Counted from the stretch's first letter, positions 9,179 through 17,277 are shown. The stretch is 25,622 nucleotides of DNA from Anaerolineales bacterium (GCA_011772595.1 WVZH01000480.1:23188-48809), one strand, 5' to 3'. Notes: a model not told the origin generated them from the letters alone. Translations and numbers: made by a program.

Positions 9179-9945
9179 GACATCGAGCAGGCCAGGGCGT
9201 GAAGCAAAGTTTCATGGCGAACTTGATAAACTCGACGATAAAAAGCTTGACGGGATTGGTCAGTCGAATTGACGATGCTGAACTGGCATACCTTCCAGAA
9301 CGTGGTCCATTGATCATCGTCTCCAATCACATCAATTTCTTTGAAGTTCCGGCCATCCTCACTCGGATATTGCCCCGTGAGGCCACGGGATTTGCTAAGG
9401 CTGAGACATGGGACAACCCGATCTTTGCCTATGTCGCCAATCTTTGGGGTGCGATCCCTCTGCGACGAGGGGAGGCGGATATGAGGGCACTAAAACTGGC
9501 TCTCGAAGCGCTTGATCGCGGTTTTATTGTAGGTATAGCGCCGGAGGGTACTCGCAGCGGTGATGGAAGACTACTACGTGGTATTTCGGGTGTTGTGGTA
9601 TTGGCTCTCAAGAGCGGTGCGCCGCTCTTACCGATCGTTCATTATGGCGCAGAAAAGTTATGGAAGAACCTTCGAAGGCTGCGCCGAACCGACTTCCATG
9701 TTAGAGTAGGATCTCCCTTTTATCTTCGATCCGGAGAGGAGCGCGTTTCTCGAGAAGTCCGTCAGGAAATGGTGGACGAGATTATGTACCAAATTGCAGC
9801 CCTTCTCCCCCCGGCATATCGGGGATATTATGGAAGCATCGAAATGGCTACCGAACGTTACCTGCACTTCCCGCCGGGTTCCCAGAGCAATCTTTTACGA
9901 GTAAGCGACTCGCGACATCCAAATACTTCGCCTGAGATGCCATAA
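9175..9945 (+). CDS. 1-acyl-glycerol-3-phosphate acyltransferase-like (PlsC/LPLAT) protein
   Basis: This 256-residue protein has the PlsC domain. Block I reads SNHINFFE at residues 50-57, block III PEGTRS at 123-128, and block IV is around GAPLLPIVHYGAE. PlsC enzymes acylate lysophosphatidate or other lyso-lipids at the membrane. The usual HX4D is HX4E here (His52, Glu57), which keeps the acid but may alter catalysis or mark a divergent subfamily. The start is taken at the ATG at 9175, which shares ATGA with the end of the upstream kinase-like frame, and the homologous region begins soon after. An in-frame start at 9094 would lie inside the kinase gene. Adjacency with a lipid kinase fits phospholipid synthesis or salvage. 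Confidence 0.88.
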   Translation: MRHRAGQGVKQSFMANLINSTIKSLTGLVSRIDDAELAYLPERGPLIIVSNHINFFEVPAILTRILPREATGFAKAETWDNPIFAYVANLWGAIPLRRGEADMRALKLALEALDRGFIVGIAPEGTRSGDGRLLRGISGVVVLALKSGAPLLPIVHYGAEKLWKNLRRLRRTDFHVRVGSPFYLRSGEERVSREVRQEMVDEIMYQIAALLPPAYRGYYGSIEMATERYLHFPPGSQSNLLRVSDSRHPNTSPEMP

Positions 9946-10193
9946 GCCAACAAGCGGGATTTTGCTGTCAGCGGAGCTTAGCTAACACAATGTTGTGGTA
10001 GGGGTTGATGGAAATTCTTGCGATTTGATAGACTGGAAGAGGACAGAGGAGGCCCTAGTCAGGCTCTCGGATGCTTTTGAAACAGGCCATGAGTATTGGT
10101 CGCAAATGGTACTTACTGCGTGTGATCATTCAAACATCTACCTAAAGCTACACATCTCCCAAACGAATCAAGTACCAACCTGGGAAGTGTGGA

Positions 10194-11804
10194 ATGTTAG
10201 ATGAGTTCTTCATCGGGCTACCCTTATCGGTCAACATCCTATTAATCATATTGGCGTTATACATTGTCACGCGCGCATCGCACTACATGGTCGATGGCGC
10301 GGTGTATATGGCGCGCGAGCTACGTATTAGCCCACTCGTCATCGGCGCGACCGTTGTTGCCATGGGCACGTCTGCGGCTGAGTTTGCAGTTAACCTTGCC
10401 GTTGTCCTTAGCGACCTGGAGACTTCTACGGTCGTTGGCAATATTTTGGGGTCGAATCTGGTCAACATCGGCATTGAACTCGGTGTCTCTACACTGATAG
10501 CCGGCCTGATCGTCGTTCCCCGTGACGCCTTAGAAAAAGACATTCCCTTATATTTGGCCGCAACGGCCATGACAACGGCCCTCATCATGGATGGGCAGAT
10601 TAATCGAGTGGAAGCCATCATCCTGCTTGCACTCTTCTTGGCAGCGAATGCTCTTATCGTGCAATACGCCAGAGCGCGTCGTGCACGCAGCGTACTTATG
10701 GTGGAGGTTACACCGATTGAGGAGATTTCACACCCGACCGCATTAGAACTGACAAGGCGTCAGGCACTCTGGGCATTGTTCGGGGGATTGATCGTGCTCG
10801 TATTCTCGTCGCGGCTGTTGATCCTCAACACGACGGTTCTTGCTGTCGCCATCAAAATCCCGGAGTTCATTATCGGTCTTGTCATCATTGGTCCGGGAAC
10901 TTCTCTTCCTGAGATCGCATCTTCAATCCAAGCCGCGCGTCGGGGGCATGCCGATTTAGTTTTGGGAACCGCATTTGGAAGCAACCTCTTCAACCTTCTC
11001 TTTGGTCTGGGCTTACCTGCTCTCATTCGCCCCTTGATCGTTGAACCCACAGCTGTGATGAGCTTCATTTTCATGAGTGCCATCAACATTACGCTGCTTG
11101 CGTTCTTGCTCTCCGATCATGGCATCTTTGGGAGATCGAGAACCATTAATCGAGTCGTGGGAGCCTACTTGGTAGTCACCTATGTGGGTTTCATCAGTTT
11201 TCTCGTTGTGGAAGCATTAGGTGGGACACTCTCCACATGGTTGCAATTGGTGATAGTCGTCGCTGTTGTTGCCCTCTTGCTTGTAGCGGTAAGCCGCTGG
11301 CTACGCCCGCTCCTTGTAGCCAGGTCGCGGCGCGTGTCGATTGGTGCGAGTGGGGGGAGGATCCTCTGCGCAACACGAGGCGGGCGCGCGAGTAGACCCA
11401 CCCACACGAAGGCGATTGAATTAGCGCAAGAAATGGACGCCGAACTCTTGTTTCTGTATGTTTTTGATCAAACCGTCTTGCCCCTTGAGGCGATGCCACT
11501 CGTCATCAATGCCGAGGCGCAAATTCTACACATGCAGAGATTCCTCATGCAAACAGCACAGGAACAGGCCAGGCAAGCGGGAGTATTGTCGCGGATCATC
11601 GTGCGTGCAGGCAGCTTACGCGACCAGCTCGCTACGGTAGCAATGGAAGAGAAAGTGCATCTGGTTATCCTGGGAAATCCTGAGGAGAAGGGTAGTCTCT
11701 TCAAGCGCGAAGCCCTACGCTCCCTGGCAGAGGAGATATCTGCCTCGACTGGGGTAAAAGTACTGGCTTTAATGGACGAGGATGCAGATCACGATGGCGT
11801 ATAG
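10194..11804 (+). CDS. Na+/Ca2+ exchanger-family (CaCA) transporter fused to a universal stress protein domain
   Basis: The 536-residue protein has about ten hydrophobic segments in residues 1-375, forming two CaCA repeats. The alpha-1 repeat carries GTSAAEF (Glu63) and GNILGSNLVN; the alpha-2 repeat carries GPGTSLPEI (Glu240) and FGSNLFN. Both ion-coordinating glutamates are present, so cation/Ca2+ antiport is likely. From about residue 388 the soluble C-terminus is a UspA-like domain (RILCATRGGR ... HLVILGNPEEKGS). The standard USP nucleotide motif GxxGx9G(S/T) is not matched: the region reads GNPEEKG and later LRSLAEE. It may therefore be a non-ATP-binding regulatory domain. The ATG follows GGGAAG at 10182-10187. 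The 248 bases upstream hold no convincing gene. Confidence 0.9.
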   Translation: MLDEFFIGLPLSVNILLIILALYIVTRASHYMVDGAVYMARELRISPLVIGATVVAMGTSAAEFAVNLAVVLSDLETSTVVGNILGSNLVNIGIELGVSTLIAGLIVVPRDALEKDIPLYLAATAMTTALIMDGQINRVEAIILLALFLAANALIVQYARARRARSVLMVEVTPIEEISHPTALELTRRQALWALFGGLIVLVFSSRLLILNTTVLAVAIKIPEFIIGLVIIGPGTSLPEIASSIQAARRGHADLVLGTAFGSNLFNLLFGLGLPALIRPLIVEPTAVMSFIFMSAINITLLAFLLSDHGIFGRSRTINRVVGAYLVVTYVGFISFLVVEALGGTLSTWLQLVIVVAVVALLLVAVSRWLRPLLVARSRRVSIGASGGRILCATRGGRASRPTHTKAIELAQEMDAELLFLYVFDQTVLPLEAMPLVINAEAQILHMQRFLMQTAQEQARQAGVLSRIIVRAGSLRDQLATVAMEEKVHLVILGNPEEKGSLFKREALRSLAEEISASTGVKVLALMDEDADHDGV

Positions 11805-11903
11805 ATATATGAAACGGACTTTTGGATTCAGGCTTGGAGGTTATACTTGTATGCCGATAGCCATATCCTGGCCATGTGCTTCCGGGATTGAAAGGGAGTT
11901 ATA

Positions 11904-12248
11904 GTGCCGGATCGCAGGAAGCTCAGGCGGAGACATCTGATCTATTATCTGAGGGTTTTCGATCGTGCGAACCATAAACTCGTAGGTCACCTCATGGACA
12001 TCACAACAGAGGGGATGATGCTACTCAGTGAGCAGCCAATTGAAACTGGAAGGACTCTACAGTTCCGTATGCTGCTTCCAGCGGAGATACATTCGAGTGC
12101 ACAGATTGCATTTGATGCCTTCGGTTTGTGGTGTAAGAAAGATATAAATCCCGACTTCTATGCAACAGGATTTGAGTTCAGAGAGATCACATTAAAAGAC
12201 GTCGAAGTTATCGAGAAATTAATCGATGATTTCGGGTTTCGAGAATAG
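11904..12248 (+). CDS. PilZ-domain protein, putative c-di-GMP receptor
   Basis: This 114-residue stand-alone PilZ domain has the arginine-rich motif RRKLRRRH at residues 4-11 and DITTEG at 32-37, fitting the (D/N)xSxxG pattern with Thr in place of Ser. PilZ domains bind cyclic di-GMP and act on motility, exopolysaccharide synthesis or transcription through partners. The GTG start is supported by AAGGGAG at about 11892-11898. No diguanylate cyclase, cellulose synthase or pilus gene is nearby, so no output can be named. It is separated by 99 bases from the exchanger gene and followed by a long spacer, so it may be transcribed alone. Confidence 0.82.
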   Translation: MPDRRKLRRRHLIYYLRVFDRANHKLVGHLMDITTEGMMLLSEQPIETGRTLQFRMLLPAEIHSSAQIAFDAFGLWCKKDINPDFYATGFEFREITLKDVEVIEKLIDDFGFRE

Positions 12249-12658
12249 CCTAGTAAGCATGACATTGAGGAAATAACATCGATCGATCCGTTCACTTTCA
12301 TCAATTTCTATCTCCTGTTGAGCATCCTATATGACAGGGCCTGATCAAACTCGGCATAACCGTCCATAGATTTGGACAACCAGCTTGTCGAAGTTGCGGG
12401 TGTCGGCTATGATCCCTCCGGCCTCAAGTCAGCATTTTGAAGTGCCTCACATTCCGGCCGTCTGGGAACGGATAGATTACAGTAGAGTTCCAATAAAACT
12501 ACATAGCGTTGGATCAGATTCGCGTCGAATGAACTGGACATGGATGCTCCGAAATCAGGAAATTTGTATTATGCAGGTGTGACGGTCTGCACTGGAGCGA
12601 AATAGCGGTAGGGGGGTATGCTGGTATGGAGAGTGGAAGATTACCAGGAGGTTAGGTT
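12249..12658 (+). other. 410-base spacer upstream of korDABC
   Basis: I see no convincing gene here. A 65-codon open frame at 12385-12582 starts at TTG, has no ribosome-binding site and resembles nothing I recognise. The stretch presumably holds the korDABC promoter. A TATTAT box at 12567-12572 is the best -10 candidate, but no TTGACA-like hexamer lies at the right distance. No terminator with a T-run is visible after the PilZ gene. Confidence 0.5.
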
Positions 12659-12901
12659 ATGGCGAAAGGGCGGATCGAAGTTGACGAGACGCTCTGCAAA
12701 GGTTGTGAGCTATGTCTATCGGTATGTCCAAAGGACCTGATCGTAATGGCAACGGATCGTTTTACTCCGAAAGGATACCGCCCGGCGGAACTCATCGATC
12801 CTGAGGAGGCGTGTACGGGTTGCGCGATTTGCACGGTGATTTGCCCAGATTCTGCGATCACCGTGTACCGTTGGGTATCTGCGGATAAAGTAAGAGCATA
12901 A
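12659..12901 (+). CDS. korD: 2-oxoacid:ferredoxin oxidoreductase delta subunit, 2x[4Fe-4S] ferredoxin
   Basis: The 80-residue protein has two complete CxxCxxCxxxCP clusters: Cys13, 16, 19, 23 and Cys52, 55, 58, 62. It is the ferredoxin-like subunit that receives electrons from the catalytic subunits of a KOR/VOR-type complex. The start is fixed by AGGAGG at 12646-12651. It is the first gene of a four-gene set delta-alpha-beta-gamma with short gaps (23, 15 and 1 bases), the common order for four-subunit oxidoreductases. The symbol follows that order; the 2-oxoacid used (2-oxoglutarate, branched-chain or other) cannot be told from the sequence. Confidence 0.88.
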   Translation: MAKGRIEVDETLCKGCELCLSVCPKDLIVMATDRFTPKGYRPAELIDPEEACTGCAICTVICPDSAITVYRWVSADKVRA

Positions 12902-12924
12902 CGAATTTTTGGAGGAATCGAGTC

Positions 12925-13998
12925 GTGGCTAAAGAACTTTTAAAGGGCAACGTCGCCTTCGCTGAGGCTGCAATACGAGCGGGGTGTGAGGCGTACTTTG
13001 GGTATCCAATTACGCCTCAGACAGAAGCCCTCGAACACATGTCCAAGCGCATGCCCGAACTCGGGCGTGTTTTTTTGCAGGCCGAGAGCGAGATCGCGGC
13101 CATTAACATGGTGTACGGCGCAGCGTGCGCGGGTGTTCGCGTGATGACCTCCTCTTCGAGCCCCGGTGTGAGCTTGATGATGGAAGGTATCTCGTATATC
13201 GCCGGCTCTGAGGTGCCGGCCGTGTTAGTCGATATCATGCGAGGAGGACCCGGACTAGGGAATATCGCTCCATCCCAAGGAGATTACAACCAGATCGTTA
13301 GGGGTGGAGGCCATGGCGATTATCGCTCAATTGTTTTGGCGCCGGCGACCATCCAAGAGTTGATTGACTTCACCGTTGAGGCCTTCGATCTGGCCGAAAA
13401 GTATCGCCTAATCGTGATCGTCCTAGCGGATGGAAGTCTGGGTCAGATGATGGAGCCTGGTGAACTGCCGCCGATGCGGAAAGTGCGCGCGAAAAGTGAA
13501 CGACCGGATTGGGCGCTCACGGGCGCAAAAGATAGAGCGCATAACATCATCACATCGATATACATCGACCCAGTTAAAGAAGAGATCTTCAACCTCAAAT
13601 TAATGGACAAGTTTGCCGAAGTCGAAAAGAACGAGATCCGATTTCGAGAGTATAAGCTTGAAGGAGCGGAAATTGGTATCGTCGCTTTTGGTACTGCAGG
13701 TCGCATTGCACAATCAGCCGTAAACCGCGCACGTGAGCAAGGAATTCGAGTTGGATTGTTGCGTCCCATTTCACTCTATCCCTACCCTTACGAGCGTGTG
13801 CGTGAGCTAGCTGACCAAGTCGAAGAAATCCTTGTCGTAGAGATGAACGGGGGTCAGATGATCGAGGATGTTCGTTTGGCGGTTGAAGGGCGTGTGCCGG
13901 TGTCGTTCTATGGTCGCATGGGGGGAATGGTCCCTTTGCCGGATGAAGTCTTTGATGAGATTCTAAAAGTTCAGGCCAGGATCGCTAAGAACGTGTGA
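12925..13998 (+). CDS. korA: 2-oxoacid:ferredoxin oxidoreductase alpha subunit (KorA/VorB type)
   Basis: The 357-residue subunit has the pyrimidine-binding domain with the hallmark GYPITPQTE near residue 32 and [19 protein letters not shown]. The [11 protein letters not shown] segment and the C-terminal transketolase-like domain II ([14 protein letters not shown]) follow. With the beta subunit it binds thiamine diphosphate and oxidatively decarboxylates a 2-oxoacid plus CoA to acyl-CoA and CO2, or the reverse. The length resembles VorB-type alpha subunits, with no fused gamma domain, in agreement with the separate gamma gene downstream. It starts at GTG, eight bases after GGAGGA (12911-12916). 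Whether the substrate is 2-oxoglutarate, 2-oxoisovalerate or another oxoacid is open. Confidence 0.9.
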   Translation: MAKELLKGNVAFAEAAIRAGCEAYFGYPITPQTEALEHMSKRMPELGRVFLQAESEIAAINMVYGAACAGVRVMTSSSSPGVSLMMEGISYIAGSEVPAVLVDIMRGGPGLGNIAPSQGDYNQIVRGGGHGDYRSIVLAPATIQELIDFTVEAFDLAEKYRLIVIVLADGSLGQMMEPGELPPMRKVRAKSERPDWALTGAKDRAHNIITSIYIDPVKEEIFNLKLMDKFAEVEKNEIRFREYKLEGAEIGIVAFGTAGRIAQSAVNRAREQGIRVGLLRPISLYPYPYERVRELADQVEEILVVEMNGGQMIEDVRLAVEGRVPVSFYGRMGGMVPLPDEVFDEILKVQARIAKNV

Positions 13999-14013
13999 GG
14001 CGGAGGATTCTAG

Positions 14014-14805
14014 ATGGCGAAAGCAGATATGGTCGAATCCATGATCTATACCAAATCTGAAAGTTTGACCGCTGGCGGTACACACTATTGCCCGGGCTGC
14101 ACACATGGTGTGTCTCATCGGCTTATCGCCGAAGTCGTTGACGAACTGGGAATACGACAGGACACGATTGGTATCGCACCCGTTGGTTGCGCAGTCTTCG
14201 CTTACAACTATTTCAACTTTGATTTTGCGGAGGCTGCGCACGGTCGTGCTCCTGCGATGGCGACCGGGCTCAAACGTGTCAGCCCCGATAAGTTTGTCTT
14301 CACCTATCAAGGAGATGGGGATTTGGCGTCGATCGGCGCAGCCGAGATCTTGCATGTAGCTGGACGTGGCGAAAACATCACCGTCATCTTTATCAATAAT
14401 GCCATATACGGCATGACAGGGGGTCAGATGGCACCGACGACTCTCCCCGGCCAAAAAACGACCTCGACTCCCATCGGTCGGGATGTTGAAGAGCACGGAT
14501 TCCCAATTCGCATTTGCGAGATCCTCTCCCAGCTCGATGGGGCTGCATATGTTGTTCGTCGCAGCCTGCACGATGTCAAGCACATCCGCAATGCCAAGAA
14601 GGCTATCCGACAGGCATTCGAGGTTCAGCAGCAAGGATTGGGGTTTTCGATGGTCGAGTTGCTCTCAACATGCCCAACGAATTGGGGTATGAGCGCAGCA
14701 GAATCGTTGAAGTGGGTCGAAGATTACATGATCCCTACCTTTCCCTTGGGTGATTACAAGGTCAACCCTGCAATCGCGAAGAGCGGTGGACGCAAGGGAG
14801 GCTAG
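14014..14805 (+). CDS. korB: 2-oxoacid:ferredoxin oxidoreductase beta subunit (TPP and [4Fe-4S] binding)
   Basis: The 263-residue protein has the thiamine diphosphate motif GDGD at residues 100-103 followed by NN at 128-129 ([13 protein letters not shown]). Four cysteines match the proximal cluster ligands of KOR/VOR beta subunits: Cys26 and Cys29 in YCPGCTHG, Cys59 in PVGC and Cys220 in STCPTNWG. It forms the active site with KorA and passes electrons towards KorD. The start is supported by CGGAGGA at 14001-14007. It lies 15 bases after korA and one base before korC, consistent with one transcript and balanced subunit synthesis. All expected cofactor residues are present. Confidence 0.92.
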   Translation: MAKADMVESMIYTKSESLTAGGTHYCPGCTHGVSHRLIAEVVDELGIRQDTIGIAPVGCAVFAYNYFNFDFAEAAHGRAPAMATGLKRVSPDKFVFTYQGDGDLASIGAAEILHVAGRGENITVIFINNAIYGMTGGQMAPTTLPGQKTTSTPIGRDVEEHGFPIRICEILSQLDGAAYVVRRSLHDVKHIRNAKKAIRQAFEVQQQGLGFSMVELLSTCPTNWGMSAAESLKWVEDYMIPTFPLGDYKVNPAIAKSGGRKGG

Positions 14806-14806
14806 G

Positions 14807-15367
14807 ATGCAAACTGAGATCATCATATCGGGCTTTGGCGGTCAAGGGGCTCTGTTCGCCGGGCAATTGCTAGCTTACACGGCCTTGGAAATGGATTTGC
14901 AGGTTACATGGTTCCCATCCTATGGGCCGGAAATGCGTGGAGGGACGGCACACTGTACTGTGATTCTGAGTGATGATGAGATCGGTTCACCAGTAGTGCG
15001 TAATCCCACGGCGGCGATCGTGATGAACATCCCTTCGTTGGAGAAGTATGAACCACTTATCAAGGAAGGGGGTGTCTTAATCGTAAATACATCCCTCGTG
15101 GATCGCAATCCCGGTCGAGAAGATATCACCACGGTATTGGTCTCTGCGAGTGAAATCGCCGAGGACCTTGGAGACGGACGTTTGGCCAATCTGGTGATGG
15201 TGGGGGCGCTACTTGAGTGTTTGAATGTGTTGCCTCTGGAAGCTGTGGGTAAAGCCTTGGAGATACATATCCCTGAACATCGGAAAGAATTGCTGGGTGC
15301 GAATTTAAAGGCGCTTGAGAGGGGCGCAGAGATTGCCAGGGTTGAGAAGACCGCAGCTAAGCAGTAG
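14807..15367 (+). CDS. korC: 2-oxoacid:ferredoxin oxidoreductase gamma subunit
   Basis: This 186-residue gamma subunit begins with the glycine-rich SGFGGQGALFAGQLLA motif and contains WFPSYGPEMRGGTAHC, both typical of KorC/VorG-type subunits that contribute to CoA binding. It completes the korDABC set. The chosen ATG follows AAGGGAGG (14794-14801) and comes one base after the korB stop. An in-frame start at 14750 would run far into korB and lacks family homology. The C-terminus is a basic, Ala/Lys-rich tail. After the stop there is a 385-base spacer, so the operon probably ends here, although no strong terminator hairpin is visible. Confidence 0.9.
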   Translation: MQTEIIISGFGGQGALFAGQLLAYTALEMDLQVTWFPSYGPEMRGGTAHCTVILSDDEIGSPVVRNPTAAIVMNIPSLEKYEPLIKEGGVLIVNTSLVDRNPGREDITTVLVSASEIAEDLGDGRLANLVMVGALLECLNVLPLEAVGKALEIHIPEHRKELLGANLKALERGAEIARVEKTAAKQ

Positions 15368-15564
15368 CTTGGACACCTTTCGAGTGCCTGAAGTAGATTC
15401 CCTGAGGCGTAGACTAGAACTCCGCTGAAATCCCCCAAGAGCTTGTAGGCAATAGTTTATTATCTTTGGGCTGTCTTATCGAAAATATCGTGGACGGCGA
15501 TTACAAAATTCACTGCGAGATGCCTATACGGGCTGTGTGCGAATCAATCTTCCCGTTGTGTCTT

Positions 15565-15600
15565 GGAGATTGTTTCGTCGTTTCGCTCCTCGCAATGACA
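15565..15600 (-). repeat. copy of the ATTGCGAGGAGCGAAGCGACGAAGCAATC-type dispersed intergenic repeat
   Basis: On the minus strand this reads as TGTCATTGCGAGGAGCGAAA followed by CGACGAAACAATCTCC. I recognise it as the interspersed intergenic element found in many unrelated bacteria, whose usual form has CGAAGCGACGAAGCAATC at the same place. This copy differs by G-to-A changes at two or so sites. Short complementary ends (ATTG 15569-15572, CAAT 15593-15596) frame it. It is the only copy I see in the window. Recognition is from memory, not from a search. Confidence 0.7.
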
Positions 15601-15709
15601 AGGGGAGAAGATCTAAGTGCTTTATCTACCTTGCTGGATGCCACATTAAAGATAGCGCCGATGTTACGTAACGAGAGAGGAATCAAGTCAGATTCGAGAA
15701 AGAGCGTAG

Positions 15710-15715
15710 TATAAT
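15710..15715 (+). promoter_or_regulatory. possible -10 box (TATAAT) for the SH3b protein gene
   Basis: A perfect TATAAT lies 37 bases before the ATG at 15753, a sensible place for a promoter. The hexamer 17 bases upstream is poor, so this is only tentative. Confidence 0.35.
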
Positions 15716-15752
15716 CCGGCCGCGATCACAATGTAATCTAGCGAGGATTGGT

Positions 15753-16352
15753 ATGAAAGCCCTAGCGTGGGCGAGTGTTCTCATAACGGTAATCATCGTA
15801 ATGGGTTTATCATCGACAGCATTTACCCCGGCGCCGGTGGCACAGACAACGATCGTCGCAACCGTGACGAGTACACCGGAGGGGCCTAAGATCATTGTTC
15901 CCGAGTTGGTAAACGTTCGCATGGGCCCAGGGACGGAGTATGACAAGATCGGGGTCCTCATCGCTGGGCAAGAGGCGCCAGCGGTTGGTCGCTCAGCGGG
16001 TGGGGAGTGGATCATGATCACCTATCCCAATCCTTTAGGTGAGTTCGCGTGGGTTTATGCGCGTTACGTACTTCTTGAGCCGAACCAGTTGCTCCCGATC
16101 ATCGAACCCCCACCGACGCCCACACCACGTGTGACCGCGACCATCGATCCTACTCTTGCGGCACAGTTTAACTTCGGGGAGGCGCCACCGACTCCGTTAC
16201 CAACATACACGCCCGCCGAACCGGTGATCCAACCAACGTTTGAGCCGACAGAGGTAACACAGCGGCCTGGTTTACCTCCAATTCTCGCCATCCTCGGACT
16301 TCTCGTCGTTGGCATGTTCGGCATGGTGATATCCGTCTTAAGAGGTCGCTGA
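15753..16352 (+). CDS. surface SH3b-domain protein with Pro/Thr-rich linker and C-terminal membrane anchor
   Basis: The 199-residue protein has an N-terminal signal or anchor helix (residues about 5-25). An SH3b domain follows at about 48-110 (VPELVNVRMGPGTEYDKIGVL to FAWVYARYV). A Pro/Thr-rich stretch at about 115-170 (EPPPTPTPRVTAT, APPTPLPTYTPAEP) is followed by a second hydrophobic helix at about 173-195 ending in the positive tail LRGR. SH3b domains often bind cell-wall or glycan ligands; here the domain is probably held outside the membrane. The topology resembles C-terminally anchored surface proteins but lacks an LPxTG motif. The gene stands alone between a spacer and a strong terminator. 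The exact ligand is unknown. Confidence 0.8.
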   Translation: MKALAWASVLITVIIVMGLSSTAFTPAPVAQTTIVATVTSTPEGPKIIVPELVNVRMGPGTEYDKIGVLIAGQEAPAVGRSAGGEWIMITYPNPLGEFAWVYARYVLLEPNQLLPIIEPPPTPTPRVTATIDPTLAAQFNFGEAPPTPLPTYTPAEPVIQPTFEPTEVTQRPGLPPILAILGLLVVGMFGMVISVLRGR

Positions 16353-16377
16353 AAGAGGTAGTTGATCCAGAACAGAA

Positions 16378-16411
16378 AAAGGCCGCTCTCATGAGAGCGG
16401 CCTTTCATTTT
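16378..16411. terminator. bidirectional rho-independent terminator between convergent genes
   Basis: A perfect 13-base inverted repeat, AAAGGCCGCTCTC (16378-16390) and GAGAGCGGCCTTT (16393-16405), is followed by a T-rich tract to 16411 on the plus strand and preceded by an A-run (T-run on the minus strand). It lies 26 bases after the SH3b gene and 20 bases after the minus-strand erpA/iscA stop, so it can end both transcripts. Confidence 0.92.
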
Positions 16412-16430
16412 GAATACACTACTTTTTCGT

Positions 16431-16829
16431 TTAGTTGTGGTCACATCCGGCGCTGTTTTTTGCCCTGGCTTGACCCTTCTCTGTCCTAAACGAGTTGCCG
16501 CACCCGCAACTGGCGAGTGCATTAGGATTATCGATTTGAAAACCCCCACCCATGATATCGTCCGTGTAGTCGATCGTCGAACCGGCGAGATAACCCATGG
16601 ACATCGGATCGATAACGACATTAACATCATTAAAGGAGAACTGCAAATCGTTCTCCCTGGGTTCGCTCTCAAGCGCCATCCCGTATTGAAGACCAGAGCA
16701 ACCCCCTCCAGACACGAACACACGAAGCGCATGACCTGATACGTCTCGCTCTTCCATCAGCCTTTGGACGCGTCGAATTGCAGCTTCGGTCAGATTTACA
16801 TCACTTTGTGAAAGTTGGATCTGATCCAT
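16431..16829 (-). CDS. erpA: A-type Fe-S cluster carrier (ErpA/IscA/HesB family)
   Basis: The 132-residue protein has the three conserved A-type carrier cysteines, Cys44 in SGGGCSGLQYG and Cys108/Cys110 in SCGCGNSF. These carriers accept Fe-S clusters from a scaffold and insert them into target enzymes. It extends beyond the usual ~110 residues with a tail that has another cysteine and histidine (AGCDHN). The start is fixed by GGAGGT on the minus strand at about 16838-16843. It is the only minus-strand gene in the window, convergent with the SH3b gene and divergent from the nuo operon whose Fe-S subunits are plausible clients. ErpA, IscA and SufA cannot be told apart reliably, so the symbol is tentative. 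Confidence 0.88.
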   Translation of the reverse strand: MDQIQLSQSDVNLTEAAIRRVQRLMEERDVSGHALRVFVSGGGCSGLQYGMALESEPRENDLQFSFNDVNVVIDPMSMGYLAGSTIDYTDDIMGGGFQIDNPNALASCGCGNSFRTEKGQARAKNSAGCDHN

Positions 16830-16884
16830 CTACACTACCTCCAAATAGATAACATCACTGTAAAACCACACGTTAATCAGACTT

Positions 16885-16912
16885 AGTTTATCATATTTAC
16901 GAGGCTTGTCAA
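16885..16912 (-). promoter_or_regulatory. predicted sigma-70-type promoter of the A-type carrier gene
   Basis: On the minus strand a perfect TTGACA (16907-16912 on plus coordinates) and TAAACT (16885-16890) are separated by 16 bases, about 55 bases before the start codon. The -35 box is exact and the -10 box matches four of six positions. Confidence 0.6.
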
Positions 16913-17243
16913 TCGGGTCCAACATGAGGCCGATATGGGTAGTTGAATGAAGCAATTGAATAGACAGGAGAGGGTGAGAAAGGGAAGAGGGCAGACGCGG
17001 AGTCGTAGCTCATGGATAAAGCACATGAGGTCTGTGGGAGGATATCTTTACAAGGGGCACCTTGACGACTAAGCCGACCTCAAGGTACATAAATTAGGTC
17101 AGTGCCCCCAAGCGGATTCGCAAGGTCATCCGTTGGGATACAGATATTACATGGGAAAACTACCGAAAGGGTATGGCTAATCGGTCATATTCGGCGCCAA
17201 CGACGACTGTGCAAACAATCAAACCTTAAATAATTCAAGTTCC

Positions 17244-17271
17244 TTGACACGCCTCCTCGGCGAAGTATAAT
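17244..17271 (+). promoter_or_regulatory. perfect-consensus sigma-70-type promoter of the nuoB operon
   Basis: TTGACA (17244-17249) and TATAAT (17266-17271) both match consensus exactly with a 16-base spacer. Transcription should begin near 17278, about 50 bases before the nuoB start codon. This is the strongest promoter-like sequence seen in the window. Confidence 0.85.
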
Positions 17272-17277
17272 TCCATT

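Larger units (their letters stand above)
15368..15752 (+). other. 385-base spacer between korC and the SH3b protein gene
   Basis: The stretch holds a copy of a dispersed repeat (15565-15600, listed separately) and a TATAAT box at 15710-15715, 37 bases before the next start codon and without a good -35. An 82-codon frame at 15466-15714 runs through the repeat and is judged not to be a gene. Confidence 0.6.

Noticed and set aside
9995..10204. Open frame of 69 codons before the exchanger gene
   Set aside because: GTG start without a ribosome-binding site, no recognisable motif, and it runs into the well-supported exchanger start at 10194.
12385..12582. Open frame of 65 codons upstream of korD
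   Set aside because: TTG start, no ribosome-binding site, unusual composition and no likeness to a family I know.
15466..15714. Open frame of 82 codons between korC and the SH3b gene
   Set aside because: Part of it (GDCFVVSLLAMT) is translation of the dispersed repeat at 15565-15600, a known source of false proteins.
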